The notes under the pieces are model-generated. The model was given only the letters and a program-made list of their open reading frames with translations, searched no databases and was not told the origin of the DNA. DNA of 64,000 nucleotides, from NCBI GenBank assembly GCA_964017045.1, contig OZ024802.1, forward strand, positions 27,096,293-27,160,292. The letters run 5' to 3'. Source of the stretch: Omphiscola glabra. Lineage: Eukaryota; Mollusca; Gastropoda; Lymnaeidae. Of this stretch, positions 21,620 through 32,765 are shown one piece after another. Within the stretch, counting starts at the first letter, position 1. Every line of letters starts with the position of its first letter. A program made the translations under genes and the position numbers.

Positions 21620-22651
21620 TCATTTCCAAGGTTCAAAAAAGTACATTCTGACGTACTGGAATTCACTGGCGTAAGCCTTCAGGTCCAGCCCGCTGAACAC
21701 CATGTGCTCCCGTGTCACGTTCACTGTTCCTGGCTTTATTGGAACACCCAGAGGATTGCAGACTGGGTCAGGGTCACATGTTGAGAACCACCAACCAGCT
21801 CCTGAGTTTTCAGCGCAGTTTTCCATCTGTTCAACGTCGTTGTCTGTGTCGTAGGCTGAAAATGGGGTGGGTTTTCCGCTTTCGGGGAGACAATTTGAAA
21901 CTGTCGCATTGTTTGCGAGTGGTCCGGATTCTCTATATTTCACGTTCGTATAGTTAAAAGCATAATCACTGCTGGCATCTCTAATAGATACTCCCCGGAA
22001 TAGGAATTGGAAATAACAGCTTTCGTTGAACTGAATATACAAAGAGATGTTAGTAAGCCCTGCGAGTGTATTGAGAACGTACATCTTCTCTAATCCGATC
22101 CAGTATTCACTGGTGTTGTAGTAAAACCCAGTGACGTAATCGGTGAAAGAACGGTTGAAGCTTAGCAAACCAGCTGCTGTGTGAAAGAAGACATCCGTCC
22201 GTACTTCGCCACCATTGTTGGCGCAGTGTGTTAAAAATGGCAGTAGACCTGGTGGCTGGGTGACGTAAGGTCTTCTGGTACCCGCGGGGTACCCCATTTG
22301 ATAAAGTTCTTTGCAGCTCTCTGCGAATCTTTCACAGCGGAGACCGACTAGTCCCCCCGAGCACTGACAAGTCTGAGATTGAGGTTGCCAGGATCCGGCA
22401 TTCAGGCAGTCATCCAGGGTCGCTAACCTCTGAAAGTAGGTCACCTCATCTGACAGATCAGCTGGTAGCTGACAGTGAAAGTTGATGTAGCATTTGAGAT
22501 CGTCGTCCACCCAAAAACCTGCACACTTATCCTCGCGTAGACACTCTCTGGCACAATCCAGGATATCATGGGGAACAACTCCAACATACTTCAAACAGCC
22601 CATATCCAGTCTCTCCTTCTGATTGGATAAACGCCCTTTGCTAAACAGCAC
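21620..22651 (-). CDS. PAN-EGF-fibrinogen domain protein copy B, signal peptide lost
   Basis: An open frame of about 343 codons covers the PAN-like domain, EGF-like segment and whole fibrinogen domain (FNRSFTDYVTGFYYNTSEYW, FSAYDTDNDVEQMENCAENS, GAGWWFSTCDPDPVCNPLG), ending at 21620. Compared with A, C and D, the segment coding the end of the signal peptide is deleted. The ancestral ATG (near 22678) now meets a stop, and the continuing frame has no ATG before RLDMGCLKYV. Either a cytosolic or unsecreted product from the internal ATG, or an early pseudogene. The rest is free of stops, suggesting the lesion is recent. Confidence 0.7.
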   Translation of the reverse strand: MLFSKGRLSNQKERLDMGCLKYVGVVPHDILDCARECLREDKCAGFWVDDDLKCYINFHCQLPADLSDEVTYFQRLATLDDCLNAGSWQPQSQTCQCSGGLVGLRCERFAESCKELYQMGYPAGTRRPYVTQPPGLLPFLTHCANNGGEVRTDVFFHTAAGLLSFNRSFTDYVTGFYYNTSEYWIGLEKMYVLNTLAGLTNISLYIQFNESCYFQFLFRGVSIRDASSDYAFNYTNVKYRESGPLANNATVSNCLPESGKPTPFSAYDTDNDVEQMENCAENSGAGWWFSTCDPDPVCNPLGVPIKPGTVNVTREHMVFSGLDLKAYASEFQYVRMYFFEPWK

Positions 22652-23077
22652 ACATTATGAAGTTTAACACATTTAACATTTTGAAAACTGACAAGAAATA
22701 GAAATCTTCTTCTCGCAATGCGTTAAACTGTAGATCCTGGATGTCTTCTTAGAGCGATTCTGATATTCTTCGTAGTGAAAAGATCCCTCAATAAACCTTG
22801 AGTAACAGTGGGTATTGACTGTTTTAACAAACTGAATGTGATATTTTATTTTGTATTGTATTTTTTTTTTTTAAAAAGGTTCGATGAAATATAATGAGTT
22901 TCTATGTTTCCCTCTGCGCATTTCATAAGTTTATATGAATTATAAATGGCACATGTGTAGGTAATCGGCATGCTCACTTATAGTGTAAAAGTAAATAATG
23001 ATAATCATTGAAGATTGTACCCCCTAGTTACATCCTTGGTCCACTTTTAACAAGTGTATACGTCAACCAACATTAAC

Positions 23078-23085
23078 TGACGTCA
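23078..23085 (-). promoter_or_regulatory. CRE-type site upstream of copy B
   Basis: TGACGTCA, about 400 bp upstream of the ancestral start of copy B, in the conserved upstream block. Confidence 0.5.
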
Positions 23086-23869
23086 CTCACATACAGTCGC
23101 GCCTAGGCGACGAATGGAAAAGTTGTTGGGGGGGGGGGGGGTTGTTGGATCAATGAATAAAATACAAATACTAGGTAACAATGGATAAAAGAAAAAAAAC
23201 AAAATTTCTTTCAGTAAGTGATTGTGTACACTCTAGCCAATCCGTAACCCTGTAGCCTTCATTGGATAAGTTGTACACTTAAGCTTTAGTATGCTTGCTG
23301 TCTTCTTCGTATTATTAATTTAAACTTCGATTTCTATATTTTTCAGCATTCTCCCATTTTGAGGTCATGTTAGCGTAAATTCCTACAATAAATTTGTTTA
23401 AGTGTGTGTGTGTTCATGTATTGAGTGATTGTGTGATGTGGTGCACTAGCTCCAAACCGAATGGCGTACGACCGCTAATCGGATATCAACAAAAACAAGT
23501 CATACAATATAAATAATATAATATATTTATATAAAAATCACAGTTTACATTTACAATATATAACGTATATCAATACTATCTACAATATATACCGGTAATA
23601 AAGGGGAAATACTGCAATCAGGTTAGGTAAAAGGAAATGAAGGAAAAGTACACAACTAAACAACGCATACGGTGTTTAAACACGACATACATTATTTAAT
23701 CACTGCACATCAACACTATTGTCTCGATAAGAACACCGTTGCATATTTTGTTTTGTGCTGTTGCGCACCTCTTTTACGGGATGTATTAATGCGAAACAGT
23801 TCTGAGAGAAAAAGCAGCCACAAATAACTGGATTATGAGCAGATCTATTCTTCACACCTCTCTCCTTAC

Positions 23870-24697
23870 TGGATAAATTTACTTACTTGGGCAGCACCCT
23901 CTCCAGATCTGCCATCATGGATGATGAAATGAATGCCAGACTTTCAAAAGCTAGTACCATATTTGGCAGGCTCTGCAGTACTGTTTGGGACAGGAGAGGT
24001 ATCAGGCGGGAAACGAAGATCAAGGTCTATAGCGCAGCAGTCCTCTCGACATTGCTCTACGGATGTGAAACGTGGACAGTCGACCAGCGTCACGCCAAAA
24101 AACTGAACCATTTTCACACAACCAGCCTCAGGAAACACCTCGGCATCAGGTGGCAAGACAAAGTTCCTGACACAGTTCTCGCTAGAGTGAACATACCTAG
24201 TATCTTCACCACCCTGATGCAGTATCAACTCCGTTGGATAGGACACGTTGCCCGTATGGAAGATCAGCGGCTCCCTAAATAAAATATTCTATGGTGAACT
24301 CACGACAGGCAAGCGCTCCCAAGGAGCTCCAAAAAAACGTTACAAAGACTCACTGAAAGTGGCACTAAAGGCCTTCAGCATCGACACTACTAAATGGGAG
24401 CAGACCGCTCAGGACAGAGTAAGGTGGAGATCAGTGATCAAGTTAGGGGCTAAATCTTATGAAGCCAGTAGGATGGCCACCATTGAGACACGCAGGCAAG
24501 CCCGAAAGAACATTATTAAATCCACGACTGCACCAACTATCCCTTGCCCGCGGTGCCACAGACTATTCCGAGCACGTATAGGATTGGCAAGCCACCTACG
24601 AACCCACCGTAACCCACCCCCCTAACCGGATGACTGGATGGTCCTAGTCGATTTGACGGACGAACAACAATATGACATTGTCATTCATTGTCATTGT
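23870..24697 (+). mobile_element. LINE 3' part: reverse transcriptase C-terminus plus C2H2 finger
   Basis: Reads LGSTLSRSAIMDDEMNARLS, then LYGCETWTVDQRHAKKLNHF and RWIGHVARMEDQRLPK, then a one-base frameshift (about 24275), then GELTTGKRSQGAPKKRYKD and a terminal C2H2 motif CPRCHRLFRARIGLASHLRTH. 5'-truncated. The tail has TCATTGT repeats. Confidence 0.85.
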
Positions 24698-25066
24698 TCT
24701 GAGTTTTAAAAAAAACCAAATTTAACAGGGATATTGGGATAAGAAGTGAATTTTGTAAAGTATAAATTCACTAACGTTAGCAGCAACAGGTAAAAAAATA
24801 ATTATTATTTTTACTTATGATTTTGTAGCGTTTTATAGGTTTTGTCATTTAATGGCGGAAATCTATTAGTCGAATAGCCGGGCATACCGTCTGGTCAATC
24901 TTTTGAAGATAGTAATAAAAACATCCTGGTGTTCCGTTTGGCCAATCTCTCAATAGCTGTCCGGTACGTCTACGTTATAAATATTGAGCCAGCTTAGAGG
25001 GTCTCAAACTAGATGAAAATGTGTTGACAACTTTATTTTACGAAAGATTTTACAAACAAATTGTTA

Positions 25067-25105
<39 letters not shown>

Positions 25106-26049
25106 TGAAATACATTGTCAGAAGCTATATTTTATGAAGATATTGGTAAATGTGAAGAGATGTAGCCGTGACGTATTACTTTGACGGGTTCATGGGTCGC
25201 GGCAACCAAGATGGCGGCCATGTAAAAATAAAATAACTCACGTTTGCTAAAACAAATTAGGAATAAAACGTTAAAATTAATGACAAAATGTCCTACATAT
25301 ATCCCGTAACCTAACCTGAACCCTAAATTTATCCCTAACCTGGGTTTTGACCCTATCAGAACCATGGTTTTGACCCTATCGGAGCCAGGGTTTTGACCAT
25401 ATCGGAACCAGGGTTTTGACCCTCTCCCTAACCTGGGGTTTGACCATGAAAACTAGGAAAATGAACTACAAAAAATGGCCAAAAATAATTACAAAATAAA
25501 GAAATAATGAAAACCCAACTTAAAGTTTTATAGAACACAATTTTACACACTTTATTTCAGGTTTCCATCGAAAAGAATATCCAGAAAATGGATGAAACAC
25601 AAAGTCGGGGTTTTCAAAGATGGCGGAACGCATACAAATATTATAATTAGCAAACCAATTAAAAATTTAAATTATAACTTATCAAACAATAAAAATGTAA
25701 TTAAAACGTGCCATCGTCACATTGATGAAAAAGTAACTCTATTAACAACAAAAAATAAAAAAAATAAAGGGAGTGAATCCAAAACAGCAACTTAACAAAA
25801 CACGTAAATAACGTCTTGACTGCATCTCTTAGCATTAGCCAAAATATTGTCTGAGAAAAGTAACATTACGTAATGCGATGTGACGTTTTCCGGTCTTAGA
25901 AATTACAAACCCTATTGAGACGAGATTTTCCATGGTAATTGTTTAAGTTTGTGTATGCCTGCAAACGATGCATAAATTGACTTTTTTTACAAGTGTTCAT
26001 AGATCATTTTAAGCACTGTTAATCATTTTCGGGTAAAACGGTAAATATT
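24698..26049. other. AT-rich spacer without genes
   Basis: Holds a (TA)n microsatellite (25070-25103) and a 23-bp minisatellite (25330-25445, annotated separately). The open frame 25592-25795 shows no domain. Confidence 0.5.
25330..25445 (-). repeat. 23-bp minisatellite GGGTTTTGACCCTATCGGA
   Basis: Four to five copies. The same unit occurs in opposite orientation at 63868-63955. Confidence 0.8.
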
Positions 26050-26216
26050 TGCTGCGGCTATTTCACGCAGTCCAGACCCCCCACAGATCCAATACGTTGC
26101 CTCCAAAGACACGAACGGGTCATAATCTTTCGCCTGCACACAGGACACATACAACTTAATTCCCAAGTTGACCGCCTAAAAACAGAGAAAACACCTATGC
26201 AATCCCCTCTGCGAAC

Positions 26217-26381
26217 CAGTGGCGTAGCGAGCTTAACTCGCGCCCGGGGCACAATACCTGTTTAGCGCCCCCCCCCCCATTCGAAAACCATACAATATTA
26301 TAGTAAAATATACCATTTGGCACCCCTTTGTGGGTAGCGCCCGGGGCATGATTCCCCCCCTCCCCCCTCACTACCCCACTG
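26217..26381 (-). mobile_element. hAT MITE with CAGTGGCGTAG ends, copy 3
   Basis: Left end CAGTGGCGTAG, right end CTACCCCACTG (one mismatch). Exact 8-bp duplication CTGCGAAC (26209-26216 and 26382-26389). Its right part was copied to 29948-30006 by the RTE insertion. Confidence 0.9.
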
Positions 26382-26558
26382 CTGCGAACATCCAAATGAG
26401 ACAGTACCACATCACCTCTTCTACTGTCCAGCACTTAACGCCTAAATCCTCTATAGCAAAAATACCAAACTACAATAGTACCTTATATATACCAACAAAG
26501 TACAGCCCGCAGCGGGTGTAGACGCTCTTTAACTTGGCCGCAGGCCGAAGGGCGCACT
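26322..26558 (+). repeat. Left copy of the ~236-bp target-site duplication of the RTE element
   Basis: Matches 29948-30183 across its whole length. The only difference seen is one C in a poly-C run. It includes MITE and LINE sequence, so it is genomic target, not part of the RTE. Confidence 0.85.
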
Positions 26559-29500
26559 GTGTGGAGTTTCTGATCTCCCATCAAGCGCCTCCCCAGGTGG
26601 CGGATAGGGGAATGCCCACCAGATATGGTAGGTACTGGGGAAATCAAATACCCAGGGTGGACCAAAATCAGAGCCTGCTGCCTTGCAGGGAGTGGACGAA
26701 ACCACAAAGGCTAGGGTACCCTTCCCAAAATTAAGGGCAGCTCTCCGGAGAGTTGCGAGGGGCATCCCCCCAGACGGTTGTGCGCAGGGCTAACAACTCT
26801 GCTGCGTAAAAACCCTTTGTTACAAAAACGCAGACAAGAGCAACAAAAGACTTTACGGTCCTGGGAGAAGATAGATTCCCAGCCGCGGAATGCATGACGC
26901 CAAGTAGTGAAAGCCAGAATCTGGAAACTACTAGGCCGACGACCATCATCTCCACCAGGACCACCACCGCCATTGGAACATGGAATGTACGCACCATGTA
27001 TGAGACAGGAAAGACTGCACAAGTAGCCGCTGAGATGAGGAACTATAACCTCGCCATACTAGGAATCAGCGAGGCAAGATGGATTGGGTGCGGACAGAAG
27101 AGACTAGCCTCAGGAGAGATGCTGTTATTCTCAGGGCACGAGAGTGACGATGCACCACACACTCTGGCGTGGCCCTGATGATATCCAGGGCAGCCCAAGG
27201 AGCACTCATTGGATGGGAGGCGCATGGGCCTAGAATACTCACAGCAACCTTTCGGACCAAAAAACACAGAATCAATTTGGATGTTATCCAGTGCTACGCA
27301 CCAACAAACGAAAGTGAGGAGGAAGACAAAGATGAATTCTATAACAGATTGCTTACCATTACCCAGGGTCGCCCTAGGCGAAACATTGTCATCCTCATAG
27401 GAGATCTCAATGCCAAGATCGGCAGTGACAACACGGGCTATGAAGAAGTCATGGGGCGACAGGGGATAGGAGAAATGAATGATAACGGAGAAAGATTTGC
27501 CGACCTATGTGCCACAACAAATCTAGTCATAGGCGGGAGCTTATTCCAACACAGGAGGATACACAAGGCCACATGGGTTTCACCGGACCTCCAAACGATG
27601 AACCAAATAGATCATGTGTGTATTGGGAAAAAATTCAGGCGATCTCTCCAAGATGTACGTGTCAGAAGAGGAGCTGACGTTGCCTCAGACCACCATCTTC
27701 TAGTGGCCCGGCTGAGACTAAAACTGAAAAGGCACTACACTGAGCAGACATCATATAGGTTGCGCTACAACACCCCCCCTCTTGAAAGATAAGGCCAAAC
27801 AGGAAGAGTTCAGGATCACTCTGTCCAACAAGTTCCAAGTCCTACAGGAACTGCTAGGAGACGAGACGATCGATGGAAAGTGGCAGGGAGTAAAGAAAGC
27901 AGTCAAATCAACATGTCAGGAAGTGTTGGGAAACAAGAAACATACACACAAAGAATGGATAACAGCAGATACATTGAAAGTGATAGAAGAGAGAAAAGGG
28001 AAGAAGGCAGAAATTAACAACAGCCGTACACGAGCGCAGAAAGTTAGGTTCCAAAAGGAGTACTAAGAGGCAAATAAGAAAGTAAAGAAAAGCGCTAAGA
28101 GGGACAAAAGGAACTTTGTAGACATGCTTGCCAAAGAAGCGGAAGAAGCAGCCTACCAAGGAAATATGCGGGAATTGTTCGCTACCATCAAGAAGTTGTC
28201 TGGAAAGTTCAGGAAGCCAGAGAGACCAGTGAAGGACAAAGATGGTAAGAGCATACCAAATGAGGAGCAACAGAGAGCCAGATGGAAAGAACACTTTGAG
28301 GAACTTCTAAACAGGCCAGAGCCAAGTAACCCACCAGATATTCAGCCAGCTGACAGTGACCTGGCTATTGACTGCAACGCACCCACCAAAGAAGAGATCC
28401 GTATTGCCATCAAACAACTTAAAAATGGCAAGGCTGCAGGACCGGATGGCATCCCAGCAGAGGCACTGAAGGCTGACGTGCACACCAGTGTAGATATGCT
28501 TCACCCACTGTTCTTGAAGATCTGGGAGGAGGAACAGGTACCTTCGGAGTGGAAGGAGGGATATCTCATTAAAATCCCCAAAAAGGGGGACTTAAGCTCC
28601 TGCTCCAACTATAGAGGGATCACCTTACTGTCCATCCCAGGCAAGGTTTTCAACCGCGTACTACTCAACAGAATGAAAGAAACTGTTGACCCCCTGCTGC
28701 GGGACCAACAGGCTGGCTTCCGGACCAACAGATCCTGTACTGACCAAATTGCAACACTGCGCATCATCCTAGAGCAATCCCTGGAATGGAACTCACCCCT
28801 CTACATCAACTTCGTTGACTACGAGAAAGCCTTTGACAGTGTGGATAGGCAAACCCTCTGGAGACTGTTGAGACATTATGGAGTCCCGCGGAAAATCACG
28901 GACTTGATCAGAAACTCTTACGAGGGGATGACCTGCCGAGTGGTCCACGGACAACAGGTGACGGATGCTTTCCAGGTGAAGACCGGTGTGAGGCAGGGAT
29001 GTTTGCTTTCGCCTTTCCTGTTCCTATTGGCCATTGACTGGGTGATGAAAACTTCCACACAACAGAAGCGGAATGGTATTCAATGGACCTTGTGGGACCA
29101 GCTTGATGACCTCGATTTTGCTGACGATCTTGCCCTTCTCTCCCATACCCAACAACAGATGCAGGAGAAGACCAGAAATATTGCAGACACTTCTGCACGT
29201 ATTGGTCTTAATATTCACAAGGGGAAGAGCAAGGTCCTCAAGGTCAATGCCGCTACAAATACAGCACCCAGCAGGCTCAAAGAGGAAGCGCTCGAAGAGG
29301 TAGAGAGCTTTGCCTACCTTGGCAGCATAGTGGACAAGCAAGGTGGGACAGATGCTGACATCAAAATAAGGGTAGGAAAGGCACGGGCAGCCTTCCAACA
29401 ACTAAAAAATGTCTGGGCCTCCAAACACCTAAATACCAAACTGAAGATCAGAACCTTCAACACAATGGTGAAACCGGTTCTACTGTATGGTGCAGAAACA

Positions 29501-29947
29501 TGGAGAATCACTGCTGGGAATATGAAGAGAATCCAGTCCTTCATCAATAACTGCTTAAGAAGGATTCTCGGGATTCATTGGCCCGACAGAATCAGCAACC
29601 AGAAACTGTGGCAGCGGACAAAGCAAGAACCTGTAGAACAAGAGATCCTCCAGAGAAGATGGAGATGGATTGGCCATACGCTCAGGAAACCTGCCTCCAG
29701 CGTAACTAGACAAGCCTTGAATTGGAACCCTCAAGGAAAACGGAAAAGAGGCAGGCCTAGGAACACTTGGCGCCGTGAAGTGGAGGCGGATACCAAGAAA
29801 CTTGGCCACACTTGGGGGAGGCTGGAGAGATTGGCTCAGGATCGTGATGCCTGGAGGGCTCTTGTAGGCGGCCTATGTCCTAATCACAGACGTCGATGAA
29901 GATCGGCTGCTGTTCCTCGAGGACAAAAAGGCGAAAGAGAAGAAGAG
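26559..29947 (+). mobile_element. RTE-type non-LTR retrotransposon, apparently full length (3.39 kb), ORF broken
   Basis: One apurinic-type endonuclease plus reverse transcriptase frame, compact, almost no 3' UTR and no poly(A), as in the RTE clade (about 3.3 kb). Endonuclease: [83 protein letters not shown], catalytic [11 protein letters not shown]. The RT half 28124-29899 is open. Upstream there are frame changes near 27170 and near the C7 run at 27772-27778, and an in-frame TAA at 28064-28066. Flanked by a direct repeat of about 236 bp. Confidence 0.92.
26894..29899 (+). pseudogene. Endonuclease-reverse transcriptase ORF of the RTE element, three lesions
   Basis: Segments 26894-27178 (start ATG, MTPSSESQNLE), about 27169-27792, about 27782-28066, and 28124 to TGA 29897-29899. 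The protein nicks target DNA with the endonuclease and reverse-transcribes its RNA at the nick. The two frame changes and one stop leave no complete protein. Two of the lesions are one-base length changes, one in a poly-C run, so assembly error is possible. Confidence 0.85.
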
Positions 29948-30183
29948 ACCCCTTTGTGGGTAGCGCCCGGGGCATGATTCCCCCCTCCCCCCTCACTACC
30001 CCACTGCTGCGAACATCCAAATGAGACAGTACCACATCACCTCTTCTACTGTCCAGCACTTAACGCCTAAATCCTCTATAGCAAAAATACCAAACTACAA
30101 TAGTACCTTATATATACCAACAAAGTACAGCCCGCAGCGGGTGTAGACGCTCTTTAACTTGGCCGCAGGCCGAAGGGCGCACT
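29948..30183 (+). repeat. Right copy of the ~236-bp target-site duplication
   Basis: See left copy at 26322-26558. The junction with the element is at AAAGAGAAGAAGAG/ACCCCTTTG. Confidence 0.85.
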
Positions 30184-30299
30184 CCCAAATGGTCACTGGA
30201 TCTGAATGATGATGATGATGACCTGAACAGGCGTCACATGTCATTCGGGTCTGGTTATTGCGGGGCTGGTTATTGCGGGCGCCATTGTAAAATTATAAA

Positions 30300-30590
30300 T
30301 TAGACAAAACATAGAGTATGTCCACAATACATAGCGTATATAAATACTATAAATATAATTTAATGATAATAAGGGGGAGAGATGACAATCACGTTATTTA
30401 AAAGAACATGAACGAAACAAAGTATATGAGAAAACCTGAAGAATGGAACACAACAAAACAACGAACACAGAGCATAAACACGACATACCCCATTTAATCA
30501 CTATATACCGCATGTCAACACTATTGTTGCGATCAGAATACCTTGTGTTATTGGCTCAACGAGGCACGAAGATGTGTTTTCAGAATACAT
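30300..30590. other. Duplicon remnant without gene
   Basis: Similar to 19560-19720 and 23540-23720 (GAAACAAAGTAT, CGACATAC, TTTAATCACT motifs), the part of the repeated unit distal to the gene promoter. No gene copy is attached here. Confidence 0.55.
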
Positions 30591-31450
30591 GCCCAGTCCA
30601 GACCCTAAAGCTCCAATCAATTTCCCCAAAAGACACGAACGAGTTATAAATCTTTTTGCCTGCACGCGGGACACATGCAAATTAACTCCCACCTTGACCG
30701 CGTGAAATCAGAGGACAACACCAACGTGCACTCTCTGCGAACATCCAAGCAAGACAACACCAACGTGCACTCTCTGCGAACATCCAAGTGCGACAACACC
30801 AATGTGCACTCTCTGCGAACATCCAAGTGCGACAACACCAATGTGCACTGTCTGCGAACACCCAAGTGCGACAACACCAATGTGCACTGTCTGCGAACAC
30901 CCAAGTGCGACAAAACCAATGTGCACTGTCTGCGAACATCCAAGTGAGACAACACCAATGTGCACTCTCTGCGAACATACAAGTGCGACAACACCAATGT
31001 GCACTCTCTGCGAACATCCAAGTGCGACAACACCAATGTGCACTCTCTGCGAACATCCAAGCTAGACAACACCAATGTGCACTCTCTGCGAACATCCAAG
31101 TGCGACAACACCAATGTGCACTCTCTGTGAACATCCAAGTGCGACAACACCAATGTGCACAGTCTACGAACTTCCAAGTGCGACAACACCAATGTGCACT
31201 CTCTGCGAACACCCAAGTGCGACAACACCAATGTGCACTCTCTGCGAACACCCAAGTGCGACAACAAGCACCTCACCTCTTTCCCCTGCCTAGCACTTCA
31301 GGACTTACGCCTAAACCGTCAAGCAAACACTATACCGAAGTACACAAACAACCCCTTACACCTACACAGTACAGCAGCAGTGAGTGTGTCATTTCTTGAC
31401 CACTGCCGCGGGCCTAAGGGCATATTCCCCAGTGGGCATTGGATCCTAAT
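30590..31450 (+). mobile_element. I-type LINE 3' remnant, copy 3, with internal minisatellite
   Basis: Flanks read RGTHANxLTPTLTA-like LINE sequence and the tail TTGACCACTGCCGCGGGCCT. The middle is replaced by the 39-bp array at 30712-31265. Confidence 0.6.
30712..31265 (+). repeat. 39-bp minisatellite grown from a LINE zinc-knuckle codon block
   Basis: About 14 copies of a unit containing ACACCAATGTGCACTCTCTG and CGAACATCCAA. In one frame it reads CTLCEHPSATTPM repeatedly, matching the CxxC half of the LINE zinc knuckle. The unit length is divisible by three, so several frames on both strands stay open; no gene is implied. Confidence 0.9.
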
Positions 31451-31542
31451 GGGGCGTCACCTGTAATGCAGGGCTGTTCATTTCGGGGCGCCATTATACA
31501 ATTTTCCAGAGAGAAAAATAAGATGCGGTCGGTAAGTTGGGA

Positions 31543-31735
31543 GGAAAGATAAGGAATAATATCATGGACGGTTAGACTCAAAGATAAGGATTAATATCAT
31601 GGACGGTTAGACCTAAAGATAAGAATTAATATCATGGACGGTTAGACCTAAAGATAATGATTAATAGCATGGACGGTTAGACTCAAAGATAAGGATTAAT
31701 ATCATGGACGGTTAGACTCGGACGTTGCTAAAAAA
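31543..31735 (+). repeat. 35-bp tandem repeat (ATCATGGACGGTTAGACT)
   Basis: About five copies. The single-copy version is in the 3' flank of copies B and E. Confidence 0.85.
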
Positions 31736-32221
31736 TAGGAAAAATCGAAGTTTGAGTGAATAATAGTAAGAAGGTAGCTATCACGCTTAAGTCTAAGTCT
31801 ACAACTAAAACTAAGCCAGTGAAGGCTACAGGGTTATGGATTGGCAAGACGGTAAACAATCACCTACTGAAAGAAATGTTTTTTTTTCTAATTTCAATCA
31901 ATAAATTGCTGTAGATAAACTGAACTCATTTATTCCTAACCATACAACACCGCTATAGGTACTACGATAGTATGTATGACTAATGATTGTTATTGTGAGT
32001 AGTGAGTGAGCCATGTGACCTGTTTGGCCTGTGTTGTTATGTGGTATGACTGGAAGTGATGAGTTGGTTTTTTTAATTCATGAATGATTTAAATGTGGGG
32101 GAAAAGTGGACAGATTGTTCATGAATGTGATGTATAAAAAGAGTAAAGGATGTAGAATACTCGGCAGTCGTTACACCAAACACGGAAGAGTGGGCGTCCT
32201 TCATTGTCATTACAATACAAT

Positions 32222-32765
32222 GTACATTGAACCCATTTATTCCTAGCCCCAATACACCGCTATAGATACATCATTGAACCCATTTATTCCTAGCCCCAAT
32301 ACACCGCCGTAGATACATCATTGAACCCATTTACTCCTAGCCCCAATACACCGCTATAGATACATCATTGAACCCATTTATTCCTAGCCCCAATACACCG
32401 CTATAGATACATCATTGAACCCATTTACTCCTAGCCCCAATACACCGCTATAGATACATCATTAAACCCATTTATTCCTAGCCCCAATACACCGCTATAG
32501 ATACATCATTGAACCCATTTATTCCTAGCCCCAATACACCGCTATAGATACATCATTGAACCCATTTATTCCTAGCCCCAATACACCGCTATAGATACAT
32601 CATTGAACCCATCTATTCCTAGCCCCAATACACCGCTATAGATACATCATTGAACCCATTTATTCCTAGCCCCAATACACCGCTATAGATACATCATTGA
32701 ACCCATTTACTCCTAGCCCCAATACACCGCTATAGATACATCATTGAACCCATTTACTCCTAGTC
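32222..32765 (+). repeat. 47-bp satellite, about 12 copies (duplicon of copy C)
   Basis: Units contain CATTGAACCCATTTATTCCT and CACCGCTATAGATACATC, nearly identical to each other. Related to the 44-bp array at 15932-16130. Confidence 0.93.

Larger units (their letters stand above)
26050..30260 (+). mobile_element. I-type LINE 3' remnant, copy 2, split by a MITE and an RTE insertion
   Basis: 26050-26216, 26382-26558 and 30184-30260 together form the same LINE tail seen at 20135 and 38455 (TTCTACTGTCCAGCACTTAA, GGCCGCAGGCCGAAGGGC, GATGATGATGATGACC). The MITE at 26217-26381 and the RTE at 26559-29947 are nested in it. Confidence 0.7.

Noticed and set aside
26894..27792. Annotation as a craniofacial development protein 2-like host gene
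   Set aside because: That database name is commonly attached to RTE endonucleases; here the endonuclease is continuous with a reverse transcriptase and flanked by a target duplication.
30644..31466. Long open frames on both strands with repeated CTLCEHPS or LSHLDVRRECT motifs
   Set aside because: The 39-bp unit is a multiple of three and lacks stops; it derives from LINE sequence.
32222..32765. CRISPR-like appearance of regularly spaced repeats
   Set aside because: Units are directly contiguous without unique spacers and the DNA is eukaryotic; it is a satellite.
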